Shown piece by piece: positions 1 to 9,913 of a stretch of 64,000 nucleotides of DNA. The notes under the pieces were generated by a model, which searched no databases, had not been told where the DNA came from, and saw only the letters and a list, made by a program, of their open reading frames with translations. The position numbers and the translations under genes are program-made. The first letter of the stretch is position 1; each line of letters starts with the position of its first letter. Origin of the DNA: Ktedonobacter racemifer DSM 44963 (GTDB lineage Bacteria; Chloroflexota; Ktedonobacteria; Ktedonobacterales; Ktedonobacteraceae). The DNA is taken from the NCBI RefSeq assembly GCF_000178855.1, contig NZ_ADVG01000004.1:310001-374000 (forward strand). The letters run 5' to 3'.

Positions 1-39
1 GCAGGCAATGGCTTTTTGCATAAATTCCAGGTGACTCAT
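1..39 (-). CDS. 5' end of an unidentified gene, cut by window edge
   Basis: Thirteen codons (Met-Ser-His-Leu-Glu-Phe-Met-Gln-Lys-Ala-Ile-Ala-Cys) run off the left edge on the minus strand. An AGAGAGGGA ribosome-binding stretch lies just upstream of the ATG at 39, so the start looks real. This opening resembles the N-terminus of cytidine/guanine/tRNA-adenosine deaminase-fold proteins, but thirteen residues are too few to name it. It would lie downstream of cofGH on the same strand. Confidence 0.4.
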   Translation of the reverse strand, partial: MSHLEFMQKAIAC

Positions 40-132
40 ATTCCCTCTCTTTGTAAGAGAAGTGATTGTAGGGCAAGACGGGTGCGATGCAGTTCATTTT
101 TTGCGAACGAGGCACACCCCACACCACCCCAA

Positions 133-184
133 GCAGAGGCAAGCGCCATCGCTACCCGCATGGAGCGATGGCGCTTGCCTCTGC
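133..184 (-). terminator. Strong hairpin after cofGH
   Basis: A 21-bp perfect stem (133-153 pairing with 164-184) encloses a 10-nt loop. It begins 1 nt after the cofGH stop codon. No clear U-tract follows on the minus strand, so it may be an mRNA 3'-end stabiliser or an attenuating hairpin rather than a classical intrinsic terminator. Confidence 0.6.
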
Positions 185-185
185 C

Positions 186-2645
186 TTAATGAACTGTCGT
201 CTGCACTTGAGGCCGTGTATAGCGCTTTGCGGGTGTTAACACAATGGGTTGGAGTTCTGGCGCAGCGAACGAGGCCAGACGACGTTCCTCTGGCACAGGC
301 CGATAGAGCGTCGTGCGTTGGAGGGGAATACGTCCGATTTCGTAGATAATCTCCTCCATCTGCTCAGGCGGTAACTCCTGACCCATTTCGCCGCCAGCCG
401 CACGCGTGATGCTCTCATTCATCAGCGTCCCACCTAGATCGTTGGCTCCCGCTTGCAAAACAGCCTGAATGCCCTTGCGTCCCATTTTTACCCAGGAGAC
501 CTGAATGTTTGTAATATGTGGATATAAGACTAAGCGGGCCACAGCGTGCATCAGCACCGCCTCGCGGAAGGTTGGCCCCTTGCGTGCACGGCCTTTCCAG
601 TACATTGGAGCCTCCATATGCACAAAGGGGAGCGGCACAAACTCAGTAATCCCGCCAGTGCGCTCCTGAAGACCTTTCACACGTAGCAGGTGGCGTGCCC
701 AGTGGACCGGCTGCTCAATATGACCATACATGACCGTACTGGTTGTGCGTAAACCAACCTTGTGCGCCTCCTCGATCACCTCTAACCACTGGTCCGTCTT
801 AATCTTGTCAGGGCAGAGGGTCGCCCGCACCTCATCATCTAGAATCTCAGCAGCCGTCCCAGGAAGCGTACTGAGTCCTGCCTCCTTCAACTGAACCAGA
901 AAGTCATGCAGACTGAGACCAAGCGTCTGTGCACCTTGCCAGACCTCCAGCGGCGAGAATGCATGGATATGCATCTCCGGCAATGCCGCCTTAATTGCCC
1001 GACAAATATTCAAGTACGTCTCGCCCGTATACTCTGGATGGATGCCGCCCTGCATACAGACCTCAGTTGCCCCGCGTGCCCAGGCCTCCTGAGCGCGTCT
1101 GACTACCTCATCCAGACCCAGATCGTAAGGCGTCCCACGTAAATTCTCGCTGAGTTTCCCCTTTGAGAAAGCACAGAACTGGCATTTGAAGTAACAAATG
1201 TTGGTATAATTGATATTGCGGTTGACCGCATACGAAACAACATCCCCATTTACACGCTGACGCAACGTATCGGCAGCGCGACACACAGCCACGAAATCGG
1301 CACCTCGTGCCTGAAACAGCCGAACAACCTCAGCCTCGCGCACCGGCTCAGCCGCCAGAGCCTTCCCAATGATCATCTGCACATCAGCGGAGACATGCTC
1401 CAGCACCTTCCCCTGCGTCTGTGTGATTAGCTCCAGCTCTTCGGCGGGAAGCTCAGCCTGAGCGCCGGGAGACCAGTCACTTGTTCGCGCATAGCCCTCG
1501 CTATCACTGGACTGTAAGAGCGGTGTCAGCAATTGCTGGTCCTGCCACTGTGACGCAGCGAGAACATAACTCGGATAGACCGCCAGACGTTCCACCACCA
1601 CCTTCCCAGTTTCTGCCGTCCGCTCAGCCAGCTCTTGCAGATGAGGCCAGCGAGCTTCCGGGTTTACATGATCGGGCGTCACCGGCGAAACACCACCCCA
1701 GTCATTCAAGCCCGCGCTCACCAATTGCTGGTAGACCCCAGGACTCAGATTGGGAGGAGCCTGAATATTCATGGTCCCGCCAAAGATCACACGAGCGACA
1801 GCCAGCGTCCAGAGCAGATCATCCAGATCAGGTTCCTGCGCATTGGCCATCTTTGTTCCCGGCTTGGCGCGGAAATTCTGGACAATAATCTCCTGAATGT
1901 GACCGTATTGCTGATGGAGAGCGCGCAGCGCCAGCAGCGACTCAATACGCTCCAGCCGAGTCTCCCCAATTCCAATCAGAATTCCAGATGTAAACGGTAC
2001 CTTTAACTCACCAGCCAGCCGAATCGTCTCCAGCCGCACCTCTGGCCGTTTATCTGGTGAACCGTAATGTGCTCCCCCACGCTCACCGAGTCGAGCGGAA
2101 ACACTCTCCAACATAATCCCCTGTGAGACAGAAACGCGTCTGAGCAGAGCAATCTCCTCAGCCGTCAGCACCCCAGGATTCGCGTGCGGCAACAAGCCGG
2201 TCTCCTTGAGAACCAGCTCAGCCATCTCAGCTAAATAAGAGATTGTCGTCTCATGGCCCAGCTCAGCCAGCTCGCGAGCCGCCACCTTATAGCGCCGCTC
2301 AGGCTTATCCCCCAGCGTGAAGAGCGCCTCATGGCAACCAGCCTCAGTTCCTGCCCGCGCAATCGCCAGAATCTCATCCCGCGTCAGATACGCCTTCTGA
2401 CCAGGACGGGGTGGCTGTGCGAACGTACAATAGTGACACACATCTCGACAGAGCTGCGTTAAAGGAATGAATACTTTACGGGAATAAGAAATACGATTCT
2501 GGTGAACCTGATCGCGGAGTTGCGTTGCGGTAGACAGAAGCGGAGGAAGATTGGTCCAATCAACTAATGAGCGAGCCTCAGCATCCGAGAGAACCTGTCC
2601 TTGTAAGACAGCATCAAGAACTCTCGCTGTTGCCTTCTGCGTCAT
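186..2645 (-). CDS. cofGH: CofGH (FbiC-type) F0 synthase, fused
   Basis: Bifunctional radical-SAM enzyme that makes F0 (7,8-didemethyl-8-hydroxy-5-deazariboflavin), the chromophore of coenzyme F420, from tyrosine and a flavin-pathway pyrimidine. The 819-aa protein has two radical-SAM halves. The CofG half carries a CxxxCxxC iron-sulfur motif at residues 66-73 (CRDVCHYC). The CofH half carries a second such motif (CYFKCQFC) near residue 490. Fusion in one chain is the actinobacterial FbiC arrangement and is also seen in Chloroflexota; separate CofG and CofH are typical of archaea. Length fits FbiC. The ATG at 2645 follows AAAGGAACAGGC. It fits with cofC at 19477 and the F420-type oxidoreductase at 4997 in the same window. 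No frameshift was seen. Confidence 0.95.
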   Translation of the reverse strand: MTQKATARVLDAVLQGQVLSDAEARSLVDWTNLPPLLSTATQLRDQVHQNRISYSRKVFIPLTQLCRDVCHYCTFAQPPRPGQKAYLTRDEILAIARAGTEAGCHEALFTLGDKPERRYKVAARELAELGHETTISYLAEMAELVLKETGLLPHANPGVLTAEEIALLRRVSVSQGIMLESVSARLGERGGAHYGSPDKRPEVRLETIRLAGELKVPFTSGILIGIGETRLERIESLLALRALHQQYGHIQEIIVQNFRAKPGTKMANAQEPDLDDLLWTLAVARVIFGGTMNIQAPPNLSPGVYQQLVSAGLNDWGGVSPVTPDHVNPEARWPHLQELAERTAETGKVVVERLAVYPSYVLAASQWQDQQLLTPLLQSSDSEGYARTSDWSPGAQAELPAEELELITQTQGKVLEHVSADVQMIIGKALAAEPVREAEVVRLFQARGADFVAVCRAADTLRQRVNGDVVSYAVNRNINYTNICYFKCQFCAFSKGKLSENLRGTPYDLGLDEVVRRAQEAWARGATEVCMQGGIHPEYTGETYLNICRAIKAALPEMHIHAFSPLEVWQGAQTLGLSLHDFLVQLKEAGLSTLPGTAAEILDDEVRATLCPDKIKTDQWLEVIEEAHKVGLRTTSTVMYGHIEQPVHWARHLLRVKGLQERTGGITEFVPLPFVHMEAPMYWKGRARKGPTFREAVLMHAVARLVLYPHITNIQVSWVKMGRKGIQAVLQAGANDLGGTLMNESITRAAGGEMGQELPPEQMEEIIYEIGRIPLQRTTLYRPVPEERRLASFAAPELQPIVLTPAKRYTRPQVQTTVH

Positions 2646-2993
2646 GCCTGTTCCTTTCGTAAGTAAGAGAAAAGCCTGTTATATAGATAGCCACCATTCA
2701 AGTACGACGTATTCCGTAAATTTGGTCTATTTTTCCCTCAAGGAGTTGATGACCGATACAGCTGGTTGGTGTGCGCAGATTGCCCCATCTCGTCACGACT
2801 CGCGCCAGATGGGCACGACTGAGGCCGACCACATATCCATTGAGGAGGTTGGCACCACCACGCCATGCACGTCCCCTGTCAGCGCGTCGGTCCCGAGGTG
2901 CTGATACTCACACATCAAAGGCCAGTCGAGCAGCGCGGTATCCGTCGACGATATCGGTGGGAAGTCAGTTCTAAGGTTGCATCTGATGTACAG
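2646..2993. other. Intergenic region with possible gene remnant
   Basis: No intact gene. On the minus strand a reading frame (about 2795-2945) gives a protein-like stretch containing LLDWPLMCEYQHLGTDALTG and ending at a stop. It has no start and I do not recognise the family. The promoter of cofGH should lie just right of 2646. Confidence 0.3.
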
Positions 2994-4019
2994 TCAGTGC
3001 TCCTTCACCATTTGCGCCGACGCGCCATCCTTCCTCTCGCTACCCGTGACCCTTGCACCGGGGTCAAAATACCACGATGCAGGGAGTATTCTGCCCGACC
3101 AATCGTGTGAACACTCTAAGACATCGGCCTCTACGAGTGGTGGAACAATACGGCTGGCTTCTCGTGATCCCTTCAGTGGCAGGACCGCGAGCCAGAGACC
3201 AAGGCTGAGTACTACCGCCACCAGGGTTGCGATGACGAAGGCATGCCTGCTTCCGTTACTTGCTGAAACGACCGAGAATATCAGGCCGAGCAGGGTGATA
3301 CCAAGCGCACCTGACAACTGCGAGACCGTCGCAAAGACGCCCGACGCAGTTCCAATATCGTGAACGCGGATCTCCTCAAGCGTCTTGCTCATCAGCGGCG
3401 TAAAGAGCAGGCCTATGCCTATGCCGAGCGTGAAGAGGGGGCGACGAGCATCGGAACCATTCCCCACAATGGCTACAAACCATTGAGCGGCCAGGAGCGT
3501 CACCAGGTATGCCAGTGTCATCAAACCAGCCACCACAGACATACCCCAGACGTTCAGGCGCATGGAGAAGAACGAGCTGAGACTAGACATGAGGATAAAG
3601 GTGATGCTACTCACCAGAAACGCCAGGCCTGCTTGCAGCGGAGAGAGGCGTAGCACCGTTTGCAGGTAGAAGGCTTGCAAGAATAACTGCCCGGCATACA
3701 ACGATAAGCCCAGCATACCAGTAGTGAAGATGCCAACGCCAAGCAGAAATAAGCGTTTTCGCCCATAGAGATCACCCAGACGTCCTCCAATCACCAGCAA
3801 AACGGCATATGCCAGTGCGTAGACCGCAACAATAAGCTGCACCTCGGCAAAGCTCGAATGCAATTCTTTCTGAATGGATGGAACGGCAACGTTGATAATA
3901 TATTCATCGAGGGTCCCCATGAAGGATGCGCACAAAACGACGACCAGCATGAGCCAGCGACGAGGATTGAGGGCATGCGCCTGTGGCTCCGATGGGGAAG
4001 ATATCATTTGCGTGTCCAA
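2994..4019 (-). pseudogene. DHA2-type MFS exporter with central deletion
   Basis: Encodes 341 aa instead of the roughly 470-490 aa expected for the 14-helix EmrB/QacA (DHA2) family; compare the intact 486-aa gene at 15517. The N-terminus is normal: helix 1 (LMLVVVLCASFMGTLDEYI), then the loop motif GGRLGDLYGRKRLFLLGVGIF. Around residue 105 it jumps directly to sequence matching helix 8 of intact relatives (FLQAFYLQTVLRLSPLQAGL), then continues to the C-terminus. About 140 residues, helices 4-7, are missing in frame. The frame is open, so a protein could be made, but a working exporter is unlikely. The ATG at 4019 is supported by GAAAGGAGCTACACTC upstream. Confidence 0.75.
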
Positions 4020-4281
4020 AGAGTGTAGCTCCTTTCAAGAACATCTGAGCGTAAGTACAACGTGAAACGCATCTCCCCCATCTAGCAAGTGATCAGCCTT
4101 CTCCAATCCAAACGGACAGTTTGTACATCACAGCAATCTTAAAGATGTGCAGAGATTACAAACTGCTCCCCTCCATACTGGCAAGTGTCCAGGATCGACT
4201 ACGTTTATCGTGCATATAATGATTCTCTATATAAATCATGTATACACATGCAATATCATATTTTTGTACCCAAAAAAGGTT

Positions 4282-4995
4282 TCATAGCAATGTGTGCGGC
4301 GGCACTCGGTTTCCCCACGCAACTCGCTTTTGTTTACTCATAATACTCATAGAGCACTCACTGCGCTCTCTCCATAGTTCAACGAAAGCATCGGCGCGCT
4401 CTGGAGAAGCCCCTGCAGCCAGCATCGCTCGCCTGTATTCCTCCATAGTCCTGTTGATATACCGAATCGCCTTGCCAGTTGCCTGAGATATCCGCTCGAC
4501 TATCTCTGCCATCGTCAGCGATTCCGGACCCGTCATGTCGTAGATCTTGCCCTCATGTCCTTCGCTGTGGAGTATCGCGAACGTTGCCTTGGCGATGTTC
4601 TCACTATCGACAGGCGAGGGCCTTGTGCTCTCCCTCCCAATGGAGAACGCAAGACTCTCAGAAGCATCGCTGGCGCTCCCGGGAGATAAAACTGCATGAA
4701 TTGGCTGGGACGCAGGTGTGCCCATGCTAACCCTGACCCTCCAAGATATCGCTCGATTTCTTCGGATCAAAACCAATGCTTGTTTCAGCACCAGAGCACG
4801 CCAGCCTTCCTGGGCAGCATCAATAAAGGTGGACTGCGTCTCCAGCATCCGCTCCGCAGCGCAGAACACGCTCCACGCCGTCCAGAGCGGCTCCAAGCGT
4901 CTCGGGTCGAAGCAGATCACCTTCCACAATCTCCACGGTGGGCAATGCCTCGAACGCATGCGCCTTCGCGCGCTTCCTGACCAGCGCTCGCTTCT
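4282..4995 (-). pseudogene. NmrA-like NAD(P)-binding protein, frameshifted
   Basis: The C-terminal half is open and recognisable: RPSPVDSENIAKATFAILHS then GKIYDMTGPESLTMAEIVER, the usual end of NmrA/atypical-SDR quinone oxidoreductase-like proteins. The N-terminal half can be read only by switching frames: one frame gives FEALPTVEIVEGDLLRPETL and GAALDGVERVL, another gives AAERMLETQSTFIDAAQEGW, and a third covers the middle. The dinucleotide-binding GxxGxxG start is absent. At least two frameshifts and loss of the N-terminus make it non-functional. It directly follows the oxidoreductase gene at 4997-5953 on the same strand. Confidence 0.75.
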
Positions 4996-4996
4996 T

Positions 4997-5953
4997 TTAA
5001 CCAGCTATATTAATGAACTCTCTGGCGAAACGACGAGCCATATCTATTTGCATCATATCATCGAAGATGAGCGTCAACTCCTGAGCGCCTGCGGCCTCGT
5101 AGGCGGCTATACGCTGGCGGATCGTCTCCGGACTGCCAATGAGAGCAAATGGCCGAGGATCTCCTCCCATGCTTTTTGCCCAGTCTGGAATCGTAGCCTG
5201 GGCCTGCTCATCAGTATTAGCAATGCGGCAGCCCACTTGCACGGTACGGTGAATGCTATGGTAATCGCGTCCAACTGCCTCACAATGCGCTTTGAGCACT
5301 GCGAACTTGTGCTCGACCGTGGCGGGATCGCCAAAGACGTTACAGATATCGCCGTATTGCGCGACCAGTTTGAGCGTGACCTGCTCGCCACCGCCAGCAA
5401 TCAGCATGGGAATATGGGGTTGCTGCACTCCCTTTGGTCGATTCATCGCACCATGAACCTGGTAATAGTTTCCTTCAAAAGTCGTCTCTTCCTGTGTCCA
5501 CATGGCGCGAATAATCTGCACGGCTTCGCGCAACCGGCGCAGACGCTCCGGCCCATCGGGATACTCGTAGCCATAGGCTCGATAATCAGGCTCGTACCAG
5601 CCCGCTCCGATGCCAAAGGTGAAACGTCCATGCGAGATCACATCGAGGGTCGAGGCCATCTTCGCCTGTAAGGCGGGGTTGCGATAACTATTCCCTGTCA
5701 CCATCTGGCCAATGCGCACCCGCTTCGTATCGCGAGCCAGAGCCGCCGCTGTGGTCCAGCACTCAAACGTGACTTCTTGTGTTGGTTGGGCAATGGCATG
5801 AAAGTGGTCCGCCACCCAGATCGACTCGTAGCCATACTCATCAGCCGTGTGTGCCATGCGCGTTAACGTTTCATATGCTTCCACCGGATCTTTGATGCCT
5901 GTCAGATCCATCAAACCACCCATTGGAAAGAAGATACTATACTTAAGGGACAT
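4997..5953 (-). CDS. LLM-class F420-dependent oxidoreductase
   Basis: A 318-aa luciferase-like monooxygenase-fold (TIM-barrel) oxidoreductase. Family features: the opening MSLKYSIFFPMG, an early WVADHFHA segment, the barrel segment GRFTFGIGAGWYEPDYRAYG, GGGEQVTLKLVAQYGDICNV, and a GSPETIRQRIAAYEAAGAQE segment near the C-terminus. This subgroup normally uses F420H2 rather than FMN, which agrees with cofGH and cofC nearby. The reading frame extends 39 codons further upstream. I chose the ATG at 5953 because GAGAAAGAGGTAAGT precedes it and family homology begins there. The substrate cannot be told from sequence. Confidence 0.9.
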   Translation of the reverse strand: MSLKYSIFFPMGGLMDLTGIKDPVEAYETLTRMAHTADEYGYESIWVADHFHAIAQPTQEVTFECWTTAAALARDTKRVRIGQMVTGNSYRNPALQAKMASTLDVISHGRFTFGIGAGWYEPDYRAYGYEYPDGPERLRRLREAVQIIRAMWTQEETTFEGNYYQVHGAMNRPKGVQQPHIPMLIAGGGEQVTLKLVAQYGDICNVFGDPATVEHKFAVLKAHCEAVGRDYHSIHRTVQVGCRIANTDEQAQATIPDWAKSMGGDPRPFALIGSPETIRQRIAAYEAAGAQELTLIFDDMMQIDMARRFAREFINIAG

Positions 5954-6334
5954 ACTTACCTCTTTCTCTGCTAGCAGAAGAAGCTCTGCCAGCAATACAG
6001 CTCGAAGAATAAGCACTATTTGAAAAGCTACCTGGCTTGTTCTGCTGTTGCTTTGTTTTAGGAACAACATATTCGGCCAAAGTTAAAAATTTATATAGGA
6101 CGGCAACTTGACAGCATTTTACAGTGAAGCTCTGCCAAGATCGGCTAGCTAGACATCGAGACGAAAGGACATCATTGAAGTAGACCTGATGTAGCATTTA
6201 TCAACGTAAATCTAGTCGCTGTTGTAGGTGGCGCTTCGGGATGGCTTTGAGCAAGCGCTGTTTGAAATGCTTGGAATGATTCTAGCCCGTCAAAACCCTT
6301 TTTCGCCTCTTCGTTCGCGCAAATCCCCCTCCTC

Positions 6335-6448
6335 TCAAGCCGTTTGCGCCAGGCGGGTCAGCTTTTCATGCGCTTCCAGCGGGTCTTTGATGCCAGCCAG
6401 TTCATGCGTTAACCCTCAGGGAAGGAAGAGACCATATTGAATAGACAT
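6335..6448 (-). pseudogene. N-terminal remnant of a second LLM oxidoreductase
   Basis: Reads MSIQYGLFLP, stop, then ELAGIKDPLEAHEKLTRLAQTA, stop. This parallels the start of the intact paralogue at 5953 (MSLKYSIFFPMG... GIKDPVEAYETLTRMAHTA). The same RBS-like GAGAAAGAGGTAAGCACGT sits upstream. It is a decayed duplicate of about 37 codons with two in-frame stops. Confidence 0.65.
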
Positions 6449-6632
6449 ACGTGCTTACCTCTTTCTCTACAATGATGTAGCCCACCAAACAAGCGCCTTT
6501 TGAAAAGCTCCTTGCTGATGATGCTGTGACTTTCTGAGCGAGATGTTCTCCATTTGCAACTGAGACCGCGAGCGATGTATGACTGTCCAGCACTGTTTTT
6601 GCTATCATGCGGAAAGGATGCTCAGTTTTCCA

Positions 6633-6678
6633 CCTTTATAGAAACGACGAACAGACACGGTCCGAAAAGGACATCCTT
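6633..6678 (+). repeat. 46-bp dispersed repeat, copy 1
   Basis: Shares a core with copies at 7089-7134 (same strand) and 12271-12316 (opposite strand): CTTTATA-like start, ACGACGAACA centre, and an AAAAGGACATCCTT end. All three copies are 46 bp with about 80 percent identity. Read in one frame, copies 1 and 3 give FIxTTNRHxxKRTSF. The repeat may be a remnant of a mobile element end or of a common gene. Function unknown. Confidence 0.6.
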
Positions 6679-6976
6679 CTATTTCTATATACTGGAAATC
6701 CCTCACCTAATTTCTGTCGTCATAACTTTAAGCTTTCTTCTTCGTCCTCTTCACCATACGCGGATGGTAGACTTTTGCCAATGGATACCATTTCCGTTGA
6801 GATGGTAGACTCCTGGCTCCATGAATTTCTTTGCCCCTAAAACCAAGGGGAGAGCGCAAGAATTGGCACACAGCCTCATCATGCTTTCCCTGGTCTTTAG
6901 GCAGAGATGACCCTGACGGCATGGAGGCTGTCAGGGCCACTGATGATTGCAATCACCCAGGTTTGGCGTGTTCCTT

Positions 6977-7018
6977 AGGGAATCCAGTTTAAGGGAATCC
7001 AGTTCAAGGGAATCCAGG
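6977..7018. repeat. 15-bp tandem repeat, 2.8 copies
   Basis: Three consecutive copies of AGGGAATCCAGTT(T/C)A, the last truncated. Too few units and no spacers, so not a CRISPR. On the minus strand it reads LDSLELDSLKLDSL. No gene found around it. Confidence 0.7.
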
Positions 7019-7088
7019 CTGATAGGATATTCATGTTTTCTCCTTTCTCGGGATATGAGATGTTGTCGTAAAGACCACCATCTGTGAT

Positions 7089-7134
7089 CTTCTATACACA
7101 CGACGAACAAGCACAATCCAAAAAGGACATCCTT
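7089..7134 (+). repeat. 46-bp dispersed repeat, copy 2
   Basis: Second copy of the repeat at 6633-6678, with the same orientation, the ACGACGAACA core and the AAAAAGGACATCCTT end. Confidence 0.6.
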
Positions 7135-7329
7135 GAAGCCGAATATGGGGATACATCAGAACTGAGGATACAGATGACAGCAAAGCGCCTGGAGAGAAGC
7201 CACTCTCGTTTCCTGTTAGGCGCGCAGAACCATCGTCTTCAAGGTATCCAATCGTTGGCAGAACAAGTGGCGTTGGTCGGCAAGAGAATCATATTGTTGT
7301 AGAGTGAGACGAAACTCCATTCCTTTTCC

Positions 7330-7552
7330 TTACAATCGCCCGACCAACCGCGCCAGGCGAACCCTCTCCTGGGCGGCGTCCGAGACTGGCACAAGGCTTA
7401 ACGCCAGCGCATCAATGGGCGTTCCGAGCAGTTCCAGCACGCGATCCCTTATCTTGTCCTCATTACCAAAGACCACCAGGCTTTCAATGAGTCTCTCTGA
7501 AACCGGATGTGTGTCCTGTTCTGTAAAGCCCGCCGCAACGAACATATTGCGA
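7330..7552 (-). pseudogene. C-terminal fragment of an LLM oxidoreductase
   Basis: About 70 codons matching the C-terminal end of LLM-class F420-dependent oxidoreductases: NMFVAAGFTEQDTHP, then SERLIESLVVFGNEDKIRDR, a polar helix, and a PVSDAAQERVRLARLVGRL ending. The frame continues to the right only as the end sequence of an IS6-type element that begins at 7553, so the IS has cut this gene. The missing upstream part is not found beyond the far end of the IS at 10840. Confidence 0.7.
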
Positions 7553-7675
7553 GGTATTGTCAACTTGGTAACGGAGCTAAGCTCTATGCTAAAATAGCTG
7601 CATGAAAACAAACATCATTGCTCACCGTTCGCTTAAATCTGGACGCCATTTTCAAATTCTGGTAAGCTGAAGGGC

Positions 7676-9382
7676 ATGAAAGAAGCCCTGAGCATAGAGA
7701 CAGAACGTATGGATGATATCCCGCTGTTGATCACACATATGCAGCGCATGAAATTGGCCGAGTTGCTGGATAAGCACATGCCGACCCACGGTCACCGGAA
7801 AGGACTGAGCGTGGGAGAACTGAGTGTGGTCTGGCTGGTTCATATCCTTTCGCAAGCCGATCATCGGATGAATCGCGTGCAGAAGTGGGCCACCAGCCGG
7901 CTGGAAACCTTGTGGGGATGTGGGGTGGACGCTCTCTGTGCACAGGATCTGACGGATGATCGGCTGGCAGATGTGCTGCGCCTGCTTTCGCAAGACGTTC
8001 ATTGGCACGTGTTTGAGCAGGAACTGATGGGTCAGTTGGTGCGTATCTATGACCTGCAAGCGCAGTGTGTGCGCATTGATACCACCACGGCCAGCAGCTA
8101 TACCGACGTGAGCGAACAAGGGCTATTGCAATTGGGCCATAGCAAGGATCACCGCCCTGACTTGCCCCAACTCAAGCTCGTACTCGCCAGCCTGGACCCG
8201 TTGGGAATGCCGCTGGCGACCGAAGTGATTTCCGGTGAGCATGCGGATGATCCCGTGTATCTGCCCATCATTGCTCGTGTGCGTGACGGACTCCAGAAGA
8301 AAGGGTTGCTGTACGTGGGGGATTGCAAAATGGCGGCTTTGCAGACCCGCGCCAGCATCCAGATGCAGGGAGAGTACTATCTGTGCCCCCTTTCGGCCAT
8401 ACAAGCGCCGCCAGCTCAGGTGTCTCAGGAAGTAGAAGCCCAACAATCCCAAGGAGCACGTTTGATCCAAGTAGAACGCATGGATTCCGAGGGAAAGAAC
8501 ACCTGCATCGCTCAAGGGTATGAGACTGTCCAGACAGTAACGGCCCAGGTGGATGGGCAATCTCAGACCTGGCAAGAGCGTCGCTTGTTGGTCCAATCGA
8601 TGGCCTCCACTCACTCCGCTCAGGCGAGTTTGCAGGAGCGTTTGCAGAAAGCGCAGCAAGCTTTGCAGGAGCTGACCGCACGGCGACAAGGGAAAACACG
8701 TTTGGCGGAGCGTGTAGAGGTTGAAGAGGCGATCAAAGACGTTCTCACCCGCTTTCGCGTCGAGGGCTTGTTGGATGTGCAGATCCAGGAACACGTGCAA
8801 GAACGCCTGGTGCGTGCGTATCGTGGACGTTTGTCGGGCGTGCGCCGCGTGGTAACGTTTACGGTCAGCAGTCAGCGCGAGGAGAAGAGTATTGAAAAGG
8901 CTATGAGCCAACTCGGCTGGCGGGTCTATGCTACCAACTATTTGGACGAACACCTCACCTTGGAACAGGCAGTAGAAGCCTATCGCGACGAATATCTGGT
9001 GGAGCGCAACTTCTCTCGCCTCAAAGGCCATCCGTTGTCGTTGGCTCCTTTGTACGTCCAACGTGATGACCACCGCATCGGGTTGGTCCGCTTGCTCACC
9101 CTCGCCTTGCGCGTTCTCACCCTGCTGGAAGGCGTCGTGCGGCAGCGCCTGGGTGAACAGAAGGAGGATCTGGCTGGTCTGTTTGCTGGCAATCCCAAAC
9201 GTCGGACGGCTCAACCCACAGCAGAACGCCTGCTGGAAGCTTTCCGCGAAGTGACTTTGACGGTCGTTTCTGCTCCTGGTTTTGCACAGCGGTATGTCAC
9301 GCCTCTTTCTTCTCTTCAGCAGCAGATTTTGACCCTGTTAGGCATCTCTCCTGCTGTCTATCTCCGACTGGTGGATGAGTGA
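7676..9382 (+). CDS. IS1634-family transposase (DUF4277 type)
   Basis: A 568-aa DDE transposase of the IS4 superfamily. It has an N-terminal DUF4277-like segment (METERMDDIPLL-like opening, then HMPTHGHRKGLSVGELSVVW). The first catalytic Asp lies in VRIDTTTASSY, the second region in GLLYVGDCKMAALQTRA, and a YRDEYLVERNFSRLKGHPLS segment holds the terminal catalytic Glu. Length is normal for the family and the frame is intact, so it may be active. The ATG at 7676 sits 55 bp inside the left end of the element. Confidence 0.88.
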   Translation: MKEALSIETERMDDIPLLITHMQRMKLAELLDKHMPTHGHRKGLSVGELSVVWLVHILSQADHRMNRVQKWATSRLETLWGCGVDALCAQDLTDDRLADVLRLLSQDVHWHVFEQELMGQLVRIYDLQAQCVRIDTTTASSYTDVSEQGLLQLGHSKDHRPDLPQLKLVLASLDPLGMPLATEVISGEHADDPVYLPIIARVRDGLQKKGLLYVGDCKMAALQTRASIQMQGEYYLCPLSAIQAPPAQVSQEVEAQQSQGARLIQVERMDSEGKNTCIAQGYETVQTVTAQVDGQSQTWQERRLLVQSMASTHSAQASLQERLQKAQQALQELTARRQGKTRLAERVEVEEAIKDVLTRFRVEGLLDVQIQEHVQERLVRAYRGRLSGVRRVVTFTVSSQREEKSIEKAMSQLGWRVYATNYLDEHLTLEQAVEAYRDEYLVERNFSRLKGHPLSLAPLYVQRDDHRIGLVRLLTLALRVLTLLEGVVRQRLGEQKEDLAGLFAGNPKRRTAQPTAERLLEAFREVTLTVVSAPGFAQRYVTPLSSLQQQILTLLGISPAVYLRLVDE

Positions 9383-9430
9383 GGACATACTCTCACTCAG
9401 GCATTTTTTCGAAATGAAGGAGTCCTTTCC

Positions 9431-9913
9431 ATGGATGAAAGTGCCTACGATTACCGCGAACTCGTGCAAACGTATATTCAAACCGAGCGGAAAGATCACC
9501 CACACGCAGCTTTCGAACAGTATTACGCGAGGCTGCTCACGCTGCTTGAGCGGGTATTCGAAGTAGATTTTTCGTCACCTCCTTCATCACAGGGTGCTCT
9601 TTGGATGCTCTTTCAAGCCACGGTTCGCTCGTATGTGAGTCTAAGGACTCCTTGGAGTAACTTCCTAGAAGCAGGGCTTATCGTTCAGAAGATCGAACAA
9701 CTTGGTCCCCAAGGAGAAAAGATCTTCCAACTGAGCAAACACATTGAGGAGTTGACGCAGAGCAGTCGAGAGGCCCACCTTCAACTGATCTACGATCTTT
9801 TTACGTGCGTTTACGGCAAACGGGATCTCGTCGTTACCTCACAAGATCTGAAAGCAAGAGGCTTCGACGATTTAAAAGAGCCTCAGATCTCAGACTACTG
9901 GGACGAGATCTGA
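9431..9913 (+). CDS. Hypothetical passenger protein of the IS1634-type element
   Basis: A 160-aa, mostly helical, acidic protein (starts MDESAYDYRELVQTYIQ, ends KEPQISDYWDEI) with no recognised domain, signal peptide or membrane segment. AATGAAGGAGTCCTTTCC upstream of the ATG is a good ribosome-binding site. It starts 48 bp after the transposase stop, on the same strand, and lies inside the element's terminal repeats, so it moves with it. It could be a transposition accessory or host-interaction factor, but nothing in the sequence proves this. Confidence 0.65.
   Translation: MDESAYDYRELVQTYIQTERKDHPHAAFEQYYARLLTLLERVFEVDFSSPPSSQGALWMLFQATVRSYVSLRTPWSNFLEAGLIVQKIEQLGPQGEKIFQLSKHIEELTQSSREAHLQLIYDLFTCVYGKRDLVVTSQDLKARGFDDLKEPQISDYWDEI

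Larger units (their letters stand above)
6449..7329. other. Degraded region with short repeats, no intact gene
   Basis: No intact gene found. It contains two copies of a 46-bp repeat (6633 and 7089) and a 15-bp tandem repeat (6977-7018), listed separately. It lies between N- and C-terminal fragments of LLM oxidoreductases, consistent with decay of one or more paralogues. Confidence 0.4.

Noticed and set aside
6977..7018. Possible CRISPR start (tandem repeats)
   Set aside because: Only 2.8 units of 15 bp without spacers, and no cas genes. The 14-bp repeats at 28367-28408 were rejected for the same reason.
8123..9214. 363-codon minus-strand open frame
   Set aside because: It lies entirely under the IS1634-type transposase in antisense, has no domain pattern, and its codon use mirrors the transposase gene.
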